From: an uncultured Oscillospiraceae bacterium
GTDB taxonomy: Bacteria; Bacillota; Clostridia; Oscillospirales; Oscillospiraceae
Assembly (NCBI GenBank): GCA_900752445.1
Contig: CAADVN010000273.1
Span: 1-22,289 of the forward strand
Reading direction: 5' to 3'
DNA: 22,289 nt
Part shown: positions 1-6,161 of the stretch, piece after piece
Layout: each line of letters starts with the position of its first letter
Numbering within the stretch: the stretch's first letter is position 1
The notes under the pieces: model-generated
Seen by the model: the letters and a program-made list of their open reading frames with translations, nothing else
What the model was told of the DNA's origin: nothing
The model's database searches: none
Made by a program: the position numbers and the translations under genes

Positions 1-573
1 CCGGCCCTCGCGGATTATCACCGCGCCGTCGTGCAGCGGGGCCTTTACGAAGAAGATGTTCCGCAAAAGCTCGCTCGTCACGTCCGCGTTCACGATGGTG
101 CCCGTCGCCATCTGCTCGTTGAGGCTTATCATCCGCTCAAACACTATGAGGGCGCCCGTCTTGGAGTCGGACATCGACGAGCAGGCCAGCACGGTCTGGT
201 TTATCGTGGACTCAAAGGTCAGCGGCGTCGAGCCTCCGCCGAAGAAGGACATGAACTTCCCGCTGCCCATGCGCTCGAGCAGGCGGCGCAGCTCTGGCTG
301 GAAGATGATTACCAGCGCTATGAAGCCGAGCTCCACCGTCGTCTTCAGGAAGGAGTTTATCATCCTCAGCTTCAGCAGGTCTGACAGCCAGAGCGCCAGG
401 ATGATGAGCACGATGCCCCGGGCGACCCGCGTCATGTTCGTCTTGCGGATGAGCCCTATGGCAACGTAGATGAGCACGGCGACAAGCAGGATATCCACGA
501 TATCCGAGGCCTGCGCCGTCTTGATGTAGTTGATGTTTATTACCTTGGATACTATGTCAGCAAATTGTCCCAT
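1..573 (-). CDS. cdaA: Diadenylate cyclase CdaA, N-terminal part (cut by left edge)
   Basis: This is a membrane-bound diadenylate cyclase that makes the second messenger c-di-AMP from two ATP and influences potassium, osmotic and cell-wall homeostasis. The frame is open from an ATG at 573 to the window edge, giving 191 residues of a family usually about 270-290 long, so the C-terminus is missing. The N-terminus shows three hydrophobic segments (about residues 19-35, 46-63 and 75-86), as expected for CdaA. The DisA_N catalytic domain follows: the TGALIVFER stretch, and near the edge LHDGAVII, which carries the DGA catalytic motif. A weak GGGGA Shine-Dalgarno lies about 9 bases upstream. A promoter and a hairpin leader precede the gene. 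In many Firmicutes cdaA is followed by cdaR and glmM, which would lie beyond the left edge. The identification is firm. Confidence 0.95.
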   Translation of the reverse strand, partial: MGQFADIVSKVININYIKTAQASDIVDILLVAVLIYVAIGLIRKTNMTRVARGIVLIILALWLSDLLKLRMINSFLKTTVELGFIALVIIFQPELRRLLERMGSGKFMSFFGGGSTPLTFESTINQTVLACSSMSDSKTGALIVFERMISLNEQMATGTIVNADVTSELLRNIFFVKAPLHDGAVIIREGR

Positions 574-599
574 AAGCTTGTCCCCACAGTCTCCGTGAC

Positions 600-629
600 C
601 TGCGCCCCGGCGTATCTGCCAAGGCGCAG
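600..629 (-). other. Hairpin in the cdaA 5' leader
   Basis: The arms are 600-611 and 618-629 with a six-base loop. On the minus-strand RNA all 12 positions pair (ten Watson-Crick, two adjacent U-G). On the plus strand those two positions would be C-A mismatches, so the structure suits the cdaA transcript. It lies between the predicted transcription start (about 637) and the ATG at 573, with no U-tract after it. Its function is unknown. Confidence 0.55.
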
Positions 630-643
630 CGATTAGTCATAGT

Positions 644-672
644 ATTATATAACATTCTTCCGCAAATAGCAA
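644..672 (-). promoter_or_regulatory. Sigma-A type promoter for cdaA
   Basis: The -35 box TTGCTA (672-667) and a perfect -10 box TATAAT (649-644) are separated by exactly 17 bases. Transcription would start near 637, leaving a leader of about 64 bases. The -35 box sits directly against the stop codon of the upstream desulfurase gene, and no terminator is visible between them, so read-through from that operon is also possible. Confidence 0.8.
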
Positions 673-673
673 C

Positions 674-1798
674 TCACTTTTCCCGATCGAGCACCGATTT
701 GACTATGGCCGCCGCGCGCATTGTCTCCGTGGCGGTATTAAAGGCCGAAAAGCTGAACCTGACGGTGCCTGTGCTTAGCGTGCCGGCGCTCTCGTGGGCC
801 GTGGGCGCACAGTGCAGGCCCGCGCGGACACAGACGCCAGCCCTGCCCAGGGCCTCGCCCAGCTCTTCCGCGCCCATACTCTCATGCCTCACCGACAGCA
901 CACCCGACTGGCAGCTTATATCCGCCGCCGAAAAGACTTCGAGTCCCGGTACCTTTTGCAGCGCGTCTGCCAGCAGCGCCGTCAACTCACGCTCATGGGC
1001 CTCTATCTGCGCGGTGCCGCGAGACTTTACATATCTGGCTCCGGCCATGAGGCCCGCTATACCCGGGATATTGTGCGTGCCGGCCTCGAGCCCGTCGGGC
1101 AGGATTCCCGGCATGACCTGGCTCCTGCTGTCCGAGCCCGTGCCGCCTGCCATTATGGGCCTCGCCCCGCTGCGGCATATGAGCACTCCCGTGCCCTGCG
1201 GCCCGTACAGGCCCTTGTGCCCCGGCATGGCGATGAACTGCGCGCCCAGCCTCTGCGCATCGACCTCCAAGACGCCCGCAGACTGCGAGGCGTCCACTAT
1301 GAACGGCACGCCCTGCTCGCGGCAGAGCTCCGCTATCTCGTACACAGGCAGGATGTAACCGAAGACATTCGACACATGCGTGCACACGACTGCGGCGGCG
1401 CCGGGTATCTTCAGCCTGAATGTCTCAAGCATCGATTCGGCGTCAAACACCGGGGCCCAGGCGATGTCGATATCCGCGCCCAGCATATGCAGCGGCCTCG
1501 TGACGGCGTTGTGCTCATAGCCGGATATGACCACCCGGTCTCCCCTCTTTACCAGCGACTGGATGGCAATATTCAGCCCGTGCGTGGCGTTCATGGTGAA
1601 CACCACATTTTCCGGTTCACGCACGTTGAATAGCTCCGCCAACTCCGCCCGGCAGTCAAACGCGCAGTTTGCCGCGAGCAGTGCGGGCCGGTGCCCGCCG
1701 CGTCCGGGGCTTGCCATGGTGCGCATGGCGTTCTGCACTGCCATGTGCACGCTACGCGGCTTTTGCAGGCTGGTGGCGGCGCTGTCGAGGTAGATCAT
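674..1798 (-). CDS. Cysteine desulfurase / selenocysteine lyase-like PLP enzyme (aminotransferase class V)
   Basis: This fold-type I PLP enzyme of the cysteine desulfurase family removes sulfur (or selenium) from cysteine (or selenocysteine) as an enzyme-bound persulfide. At 374 residues it matches the short family often annotated 'cysteine desulfurase family protein' in Clostridia. Visible landmarks are the DSAATS start (residues 5-10), His96 in GYEHNAV, the PLP-contacting Asp169 in IVDASQ, the Schiff-base Lys195 in MPGHKG, and the likely persulfide Cys330 in LHCAP. The ATG overlaps the stop of the upstream DUF3343 gene by four bases (ATGA), so the two are probably translated together. No SufU, IscU or NifU scaffold gene is next to it. 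The true substrate (sulfur or selenium) and acceptor cannot be told from sequence, but the DUF3343 partner suggests a dedicated carrier. Confidence 0.88.
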   Translation of the reverse strand: MIYLDSAATSLQKPRSVHMAVQNAMRTMASPGRGGHRPALLAANCAFDCRAELAELFNVREPENVVFTMNATHGLNIAIQSLVKRGDRVVISGYEHNAVTRPLHMLGADIDIAWAPVFDAESMLETFRLKIPGAAAVVCTHVSNVFGYILPVYEIAELCREQGVPFIVDASQSAGVLEVDAQRLGAQFIAMPGHKGLYGPQGTGVLICRSGARPIMAGGTGSDSRSQVMPGILPDGLEAGTHNIPGIAGLMAGARYVKSRGTAQIEAHERELTALLADALQKVPGLEVFSAADISCQSGVLSVRHESMGAEELGEALGRAGVCVRAGLHCAPTAHESAGTLSTGTVRFSFSAFNTATETMRAAAIVKSVLDREK

Positions 1799-2046
1799 GC
1801 GCCCACCTCCGAATAGCCGCCGCCTTCCATTTCCATATATACCTTGCCAAAATTCGCGCCGGAGCGCCTGAGCAGGGCAATGGCCTGTTCATACTTTGCT
1901 CCGGCCACCTTTACGCACCACGCGCAGCCGGAGCTGCCGAGCCCCTGCGGCGCGCGGGAGATGGGCGCTGTTATGCCCGAACGCTCAAGCAGCCTCGATG
2001 CGCGCTGCGCATAGGTCTGTGAGCGGCACATGATGATATATCGCAT
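1795..2046 (-). CDS. DUF3343 protein, putative Se/S carrier
   Basis: This 83-residue protein resembles the DUF3343 family (Pfam 'Se/S carrier protein-like'), small proteins often encoded beside selenium or sulfur mobilising enzymes. It starts with a short beta strand (MRYIIMC), continues with a helix, and carries a GCAWC motif with Cys41 and Cys44 about midway, the expected place of the family's conserved cysteine; Cys7 is also present. A GGAGG Shine-Dalgarno sits seven bases before the ATG. The gene follows ispF by 63 bases and overlaps the desulfurase gene by four bases. The likely role, inferred from family and context, is to accept and pass on persulfide or selenide made by that enzyme. 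The family call rests on recognising the motif and context, not on a search. Confidence 0.72.
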   Translation of the reverse strand: MRYIIMCRSQTYAQRASRLLERSGITAPISRAPQGLGSSGCAWCVKVAGAKYEQAIALLRRSGANFGKVYMEMEGGGYSEVGA

Positions 2047-2056
2047 AAAAAATCCT

Positions 2057-2093
2057 CCCGCATATCAGTGAAGCGTACTCCATTCTATGCGGG
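2057..2093 (-). repeat. Inverted repeat between ispF and the DUF3343 gene, touching its RBS
   Basis: Perfect 8-base arms CCCGCATA (2093-2086) and TATGCGGG (2064-2057) flank 21 bases, which may hold a small inner GGAG/CUUC stem closed by UACG. The 3' arm shares two bases with the GGAGG Shine-Dalgarno of the DUF3343 gene (2058-2054), and a run of six T follows just before its ATG. It could act as a leaky terminator after ispF or as an RBS-masking element. Confidence 0.45.
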
Positions 2094-2109
2094 TGGAAAG
2101 CGTTTGACA

Positions 2110-2580
2110 TCAGCCTTCTATGAGCGCCACCGCCTGCGCCGCTATGCCCAGGCCCTCGCCCGTGAAGCCCAGGTGCTCCTCCGTCGTGGCCTTTACGGTG
2201 ACCCTGGACACATCCACGCCCATCGCCTGCGCCATATTCTCACGCATCCGCTCAATATACGGCGCGAGCTTCGGCCTCTGCGCTACGACTGTGGAATCCA
2301 CGTTGCCTATCTCAAAGCCGCGCTGACGCAGCCTTGCACAGACCTCAGCCAGCAGCCGCAGGCTGTCCGCGCCCTCGTAGGCCGGGTCGCTGTCCGGGAA
2401 CAGCTTGCCTATGTCGCCCATTGCCGCCGCGCCAAGCAGCGCGTCCATCACAGCATGTGTGAGCACGTCCGCGTCCGAGTGGCCGAGCAGGCCCTTCTCG
2501 TATCCTATCTCGACTCCGCCGAGTATGAGCTTGCGCCCCTCGACCAGCCGGTGCACGTCGTAGCCCTGGCCTATCCTCAC
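2110..2580 (-). CDS. ispF: 2-C-methyl-D-erythritol 2,4-cyclodiphosphate synthase
   Basis: IspF cyclises CDP-methylerythritol 2-phosphate to ME-2,4-cyclodiphosphate, releasing CMP, in the methylerythritol phosphate (MEP) isoprenoid pathway; the family works as a homotrimer with a zinc ion. The 156 residues match the usual length. The N-terminal GQGYDVHRL motif gives the metal ligands Asp8 and His10, and His42 comes from the GHSDADVLTHAVMDALLGA stretch. The FPDSDP and TEEHLGFTGEG motifs are present. The start is a GTG that overlaps the ispD stop in a GTGA, so the two enzymes, which act one step apart (IspE lies between), are translationally coupled. No IspE gene is in the window. Confidence 0.97.
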   Translation of the reverse strand: MRIGQGYDVHRLVEGRKLILGGVEIGYEKGLLGHSDADVLTHAVMDALLGAAAMGDIGKLFPDSDPAYEGADSLRLLAEVCARLRQRGFEIGNVDSTVVAQRPKLAPYIERMRENMAQAMGVDVSRVTVKATTEEHLGFTGEGLGIAAQAVALIEG

Positions 2581-3296
2581 AGGAAATCACCCCTCGCGTC
2601 TATAATTGCCGTGGCAGCGAACACGTCGGCCGGCGTCGTCAGCTTAAGATTCTCCTCCGAGCCCTCGGTCAGGAAGACCTCCGCGTCCAGGAGCATCACC
2701 GCCTCGCAGTCGTCCGTCAGCGAGATGCCCAGCCTCGCCGCGTCCTCGAGCGCGGCCCGTATGAGCTCCGCCCTGAACACCTGAGGCGTCTGCATGAGGT
2801 AGAGCTCGTCCCGCTCAAGCGTCCGGAGCACCCTGCCGCCTCTGGCCTGGCGCACGGTGTCCTTTACATGTATCGCCGGCGCAGCCGCACCGCGCTCCGC
2901 CGCTGCCCTGACTGTGCGCTCCACGAGCTCAGGCGTCACCAGCGGGCGCGCCCCGTCGTGTATGGCGATGAGCTCCGCACGCTCCGAGCACTCACACACG
3001 CCGCGGTAAGCCGACTCCGTGCGGTTCGCCCCGCCCTCTACAACGCATTTGAGCTTCGTTATGCCCCGCTCGCGCGCGAGCTTTGCGATTTGCGGTATCT
3101 TCCCGCTCTGTGTGACGACGACCAGCTCGTCTATACATTCGCACCTTTCCAGCGCAAGCATCGTGCGCTCTATCACAGTCGCGCCGCCGAGCTCCAGCAG
3201 CAGCTTGTCCCCGCCCATACGTGTGCTGCTGCCGGCGGCGACTATGACCGCCGAGCAATATGGGCGCTCGGTCGGCATTTCCTTTTTCCTAGTCAT
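2577..3296 (-). CDS. ispD: 2-C-methyl-D-erythritol 4-phosphate cytidylyltransferase
   Basis: IspD transfers CMP from CTP to MEP, giving CDP-methylerythritol in the MEP isoprenoid pathway. The 239 residues show the nucleotidyltransferase fold: AVIVAAGSSTRMGGDK near the start with Arg26 and Lys31, IHDGARPLV in the middle, the LMQTPQVF motif, and TDDCEAVMLL in the last third. The ATG at 3296 has a GAGG five bases upstream. An in-frame ATG at 3278 with AGGA eight bases before it is an alternative that would remove six non-conserved residues. The gene overlaps ispF by four bases and lies 53 bases after carD, the same order seen in other Clostridia, so it is probably transcribed from the carD promoter. 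Confidence 0.96.
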   Translation of the reverse strand: MTRKKEMPTERPYCSAVIVAAGSSTRMGGDKLLLELGGATVIERTMLALERCECIDELVVVTQSGKIPQIAKLARERGITKLKCVVEGGANRTESAYRGVCECSERAELIAIHDGARPLVTPELVERTVRAAAERGAAAPAIHVKDTVRQARGGRVLRTLERDELYLMQTPQVFRAELIRAALEDAARLGISLTDDCEAVMLLDAEVFLTEGSEENLKLTTPADVFAATAIIDARGDFL

Positions 3297-3321
3297 ATGT
3301 ACCTCGTTTTGGCATGATTTT

Positions 3322-3343
3322 GGGGCGGCCTCGTGACCGCCCC
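3322..3343 (-). other. GC-rich hairpin between carD and ispD
   Basis: A perfect seven-base GGGGCGG / CCGCCCC stem with an eight-base loop lies seven bases after the carD stop. On the minus strand it is followed by AAAATC rather than a T-run, so it does not look like a working rho-independent terminator. It may act as an mRNA processing or stability element that sets carD levels apart from ispD-ispF. Confidence 0.45.
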
Positions 3344-3349
3344 CTGATG

Positions 3350-3835
3350 TTATGAGCAGACCAGAGCGCTGTTCAATCGCTCCTCCACTTCCTCGTAGCT
3401 GGCGCTTTCCGACAGGACGATCTCGGATATTAGGATCTGCTTTGCCGAGTGCAGCATCTTCCGCTCACCAGTTGACAGGCCCCGCTCCTTATCCCTCTGC
3501 ATTAGCCCCTTTACGACTGCGGCGACCTCCATAAGGTTCCCGCTTTTTATCTTCATCATATTCTCCCGGTAACGCTTGTTCCAGTTCTGCGTCATCTCTA
3601 TCTCAAGCCCCGGGATAGAGCCCAGTATCTTTTCCGCCTCGTCCGCGCCCACTATCGGCCTCACACCGATCTCCGTGCTGCTCTCCACCGGGATCATGAC
3701 CAGCATGTCCCCTACCGGCAGCTTCAGGACATAATAATCCCGCTCCATTCCGTTTATCTTCCTGCGCACTATGCTGTCAATAGTGCCAGCGCCGTGCATT
3801 GGGTGTGCTATCCTGTCGCCCACACGGAATGTCAT
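3350..3835 (-). CDS. carD: CarD family transcription regulator (RNA polymerase-interacting)
   Basis: CarD/CdnL-type proteins bind the RNA polymerase beta subunit through an N-terminal Tudor-like domain shared with the Mfd (TRCF) RNAP-interaction domain, and stabilise open promoter complexes. The 161-residue product begins MTFRVGDRIAHPMHGAGTI, the typical start. It continues with the strand-rich YYVLKLP...MLVMIPVES segment (about residues 34-54) and then a helical C-terminal domain with the NWNKRYRENMMKIKSG stretch. The frame is open upstream to 3865, but the ATG at 3835 has GGAGG five bases before it and matches the family N-terminus, so it was chosen. The gene has its own strong promoter (3908-3880) and heads the ispD-ispF-DUF3343-desulfurase unit. 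The family is certain; the symbol is by family. Confidence 0.93.
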   Translation of the reverse strand: MTFRVGDRIAHPMHGAGTIDSIVRRKINGMERDYYVLKLPVGDMLVMIPVESSTEIGVRPIVGADEAEKILGSIPGLEIEMTQNWNKRYRENMMKIKSGNLMEVAAVVKGLMQRDKERGLSTGERKMLHSAKQILISEIVLSESASYEEVEERLNSALVCS

Positions 3836-3840
3836 CTTTA

Positions 3841-3845
3841 CCTCC
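3841..3845 (-). promoter_or_regulatory. Shine-Dalgarno that sets the carD start
   Basis: GGAGG five bases before the ATG at 3835. The in-frame upstream ATGs at 3847 and 3865 have no comparable site. Confidence 0.85.
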
Positions 3846-3879
3846 ATTTCCCAGCGTTCCCACATCTTCTATTATTCTC

Positions 3880-3908
3880 ATTATACTCTACATCCGCCCT
3901 TTTAGCAA
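3880..3908 (-). promoter_or_regulatory. Sigma-A type promoter for the carD-ispD-ispF operon
   Basis: TTGCTA (3908-3903), a 17-base spacer and a perfect TATAAT (3885-3880). Transcription would begin near 3873, giving a leader of about 38 bases to the carD ATG at 3835. Both hexamers and the spacing are the same as in the cdaA promoter. Confidence 0.82.
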
Positions 3909-3920
3909 GGATTTCCCCTG

Positions 3921-3964
3921 TCTTTTATTAAAAAAGACGCTGGTTCAGTGCGAACCAGCGTCTT
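3921..3964 (-). terminator. Rho-independent terminator after the ispH-rpsA fusion
   Basis: A perfect 13-base inverted repeat (3934-3946 with 3952-3964) has a five-base loop. On the minus strand it is followed by TTTTT and then an A/T-rich stretch. It lies about 20 bases past the rpsA stop and directly upstream of the carD promoter, cleanly separating the two units. Confidence 0.93.
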
Positions 3965-3983
3965 CTGCTGCGTTATTTTGTTC

Positions 3984-6161
3984 TTATTCGACCTCGCCGG
4001 CATCCTCGGGGATGTTGCCGCTGGCCTCGCCGGTCTCGCTGACCTCGTACACCAGGGCGTCCTCCTCGGGCTCAACGGGTTCCTCGACCGCGGCGGCCTT
4101 CCTCGGCGCCGGCTCGGGCTCGGACATGGCCCTGATGGACAGGCTGATCTTCTGCTTGTCGTTGTCGATGGCGGTGACCTTGACGTCAACCACGTCGCCC
4201 ACGCTCAGGACCTCATCGGGCTTGCCGATGCGGCGGTTCGCGATCTGGCTGATATGGATGAGGCCGTCCACGCCCGGCATGACCTCGGCAAACGCGCCGA
4301 AGGGCATCAGCTTCACGACCTTGACCTTCGCAATGTCGCCGACCTTGTAGGTGTTCACGAACTTGGTCCAGGGATTGTCCTCGGCCTTCTTGTATCCCAG
4401 GGAGATCCTCTTTGCCTCCTTGTCGAAGCCGATGACATAGACCTCGAGCGCATCGCCCACGGACACGACCTCGGCCGGGTTCTTGATGCGGCTCCAGCTC
4501 AGCTCGGAGACGTGCACCATGCCGTCTATGCCGCCGATGTCCACAAACGCGCCGTAGCTCGTCAGGCTCTTCACGACGCCCTGGTAGACCTTGCCGACTT
4601 CGATCTCATTCCACACGGCCTCGGCCTTCTCCTTGCGCTCGCGCTGCAGCACGGCGCGGATGGAGCCTACCACGCGCCTGCGCCCGCGGTTGACCTCGGT
4701 TATCTTCAGCCTGACCTTCTGCTTCACGAGCTCGGTCATCGGAGTGTCCTTCGGCAGGCCGGACTGGCTCGCCGGGACAAAGACCCTGATGCCCTTGACA
4801 GAGACGACCACGCCGCCCTTGTTCTCCTCGGTGACCGTGCCCTCGACCACGGAGCCGGCCTCCTGCGCGGCCTCGATGTCAGCCCAGTTCTTAACGGCGT
4901 CCATGCGCTTCTTCGAGAGCTGCGCCGTGCCCTCTACGTCGTTCACGCGGACCACGATGGCCTCGACAGTATCGCCTACATGGATGGCGTCCTCAAGCTT
5001 CACGTCGCCGTCCTCAGTGAACTCCGTCGTCGGGATGAAAGCGGAATACTTGGTGCCGAGGTCGATGCTGACCTCAGTCGGGGTTATAGCCACTACAACG
5101 CCGCTGACCTTGTCTCCGTTATATATAGTTTTCAGAGAATCCTCCAACAGCTCGTCGAAGCTCTTCTCTGCGGGTGCGGCCTCTGCCGCTGCCTCCTCCA
5201 CAGGAGCCTCTGCTGCCGGAGCAGCCTCTTCCACTGCAACCGGCGCCGCTTCTTCTACGGCCGCAGCTTCGACCTTGGCCTCCTCCACAGGGGCCTCTAC
5301 AGGGTTCTCTTGAATCAGGATCTCGTCGCTCATCTTATCCAGTACCTCCTTGATTATCCATGCCGGCGCGGATGCCCCGGCTGTCACTCCCACATCCCCG
5401 GCGCCGCTCAGGCGTGACTTGTCCAACTCCGACGCAGACGCAATGAACTGCGTGTTCGGACACCTCTCCGCACAGAGCTCCGCCAGATGCAGGCTGTTAG
5501 CGCTATCCTTCCCGCCTATGACAACCATCGCTCCGCATTCAGAGGCCAGCTTTATCGCTTCCTCCTGCCTTATGGACGTAGCAAAGCATATTGTATCAAA
5601 GATTTCCGCTTTTGTACACCATTTTTTTATTAATTTTTCACACTCGTCGAGATTATTTTTAGTTTGGGTAGTCTGCACTACTACGGTCAGCTCTTTTGTG
5701 CAGTTTTCAACATTTTGGCTTATCCAGGCCTCCAGTTCTTCCTGCCCTGACACCACGACGGCCTTTTCACACCTGCCGCAGATGGCCTGAACCTCAGGAT
5801 GGCCCGCCGTGCCGATGACCAATACCTGCCTGCCGCGCACCGAGGCCTCGCGGACTATCCTGTGTATCCTTGCCACATTCGGGCAGGTCGCGTCGTGCAC
5901 CTCGGCGCCCGCCGACCTCAGCGCTTCCTCCACGGCCATCGACACGCCGTGCGACCTGATTATGACCCGGTCCCCGGCTTCCACCTGCTCCGGGCCGCTC
6001 ACGACCGTCAGGCCCATGTCCGCCAGCCTTCGCACCACATCCTCGTTGTGTATGAGCGGGCCCAGGCTCTTGCAGGGGCCCTCTGCCAGCAGCTTTTCAG
6101 CCATGTCCACAGACCGCGACACGCCGAAGCAGAAGCCTGCGCTCTTTGCCAGCTTTATCAT
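3984..6161 (-). CDS. ispH-rpsA: IspH (HMBPP reductase) fused to 30S ribosomal protein S1
   Basis: This is one 725-residue frame with two functions. Residues 1-282 are IspH, the iron-sulfur enzyme that makes IPP and DMAPP in the last MEP step. The three cluster cysteines Cys11, Cys93 and Cys192 are present, as are His38, His71 and His121 and the HPE motif. Residues 288-333 form an Ala/Glu/Pro-rich acidic linker. Residues of about 347-678 hold four S1 RNA-binding repeats (about 347-418, 436-507, 521-592 and 607-678), the usual number for Firmicutes S1, and an acidic tail follows. This fusion is known from many Clostridia, so it is not an assembly error. The ATG overlaps the plsC stop by four bases. 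An internal AAGGAGGT before Met277 could give separate S1. Part of the IspH region (5581-5700) is markedly AT-rich. A strong terminator follows. Confidence 0.96.
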   Translation of the reverse strand: MIKLAKSAGFCFGVSRSVDMAEKLLAEGPCKSLGPLIHNEDVVRRLADMGLTVVSGPEQVEAGDRVIIRSHGVSMAVEEALRSAGAEVHDATCPNVARIHRIVREASVRGRQVLVIGTAGHPEVQAICGRCEKAVVVSGQEELEAWISQNVENCTKELTVVVQTTQTKNNLDECEKLIKKWCTKAEIFDTICFATSIRQEEAIKLASECGAMVVIGGKDSANSLHLAELCAERCPNTQFIASASELDKSRLSGAGDVGVTAGASAPAWIIKEVLDKMSDEILIQENPVEAPVEEAKVEAAAVEEAAPVAVEEAAPAAEAPVEEAAAEAAPAEKSFDELLEDSLKTIYNGDKVSGVVVAITPTEVSIDLGTKYSAFIPTTEFTEDGDVKLEDAIHVGDTVEAIVVRVNDVEGTAQLSKKRMDAVKNWADIEAAQEAGSVVEGTVTEENKGGVVVSVKGIRVFVPASQSGLPKDTPMTELVKQKVRLKITEVNRGRRRVVGSIRAVLQRERKEKAEAVWNEIEVGKVYQGVVKSLTSYGAFVDIGGIDGMVHVSELSWSRIKNPAEVVSVGDALEVYVIGFDKEAKRISLGYKKAEDNPWTKFVNTYKVGDIAKVKVVKLMPFGAFAEVMPGVDGLIHISQIANRRIGKPDEVLSVGDVVDVKVTAIDNDKQKISLSIRAMSEPEPAPRKAAAVEEPVEPEEDALVYEVSETGEASGNIPEDAGEVE
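5344..5351 (-). promoter_or_regulatory. Internal Shine-Dalgarno before Met277 of the fusion
   Basis: AAGGAGGT, a near-perfect complement to the 16S rRNA 3' end, lies ten bases upstream of the in-frame ATG at 5333 (Met277, MSDEILIQENP). Initiation there would yield a 449-residue protein made of the linker and all four S1 domains. The same bases encode Lys-Glu-Val near the IspH C-terminus, so chance cannot be excluded. Confidence 0.5.

Noticed and set aside
600..629. A ydaO-type c-di-AMP riboswitch before cdaA
   Set aside because: The leader is only about 64 bases and holds a single hairpin, too small for that riboswitch.
794..1633. 279-codon plus-strand open frame opposite the desulfurase
   Set aside because: Arg/His-rich shadow product without motifs; the minus-strand PLP enzyme is complete.
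3322..3343. Reading the carD-ispD hairpin as a terminator
   Set aside because: The minus strand has AAAATC after the stem, not a T-run, and ispD has no visible promoter of its own, so read-through is needed.
3948..5417. 489-codon plus-strand open frame opposite ispH-rpsA
   Set aside because: It is antisense to a gene with clear IspH and S1 motifs and gives a low-complexity His/Leu/Asp-rich product with no recognisable domain. It is a by-product of GC-rich codon bias.
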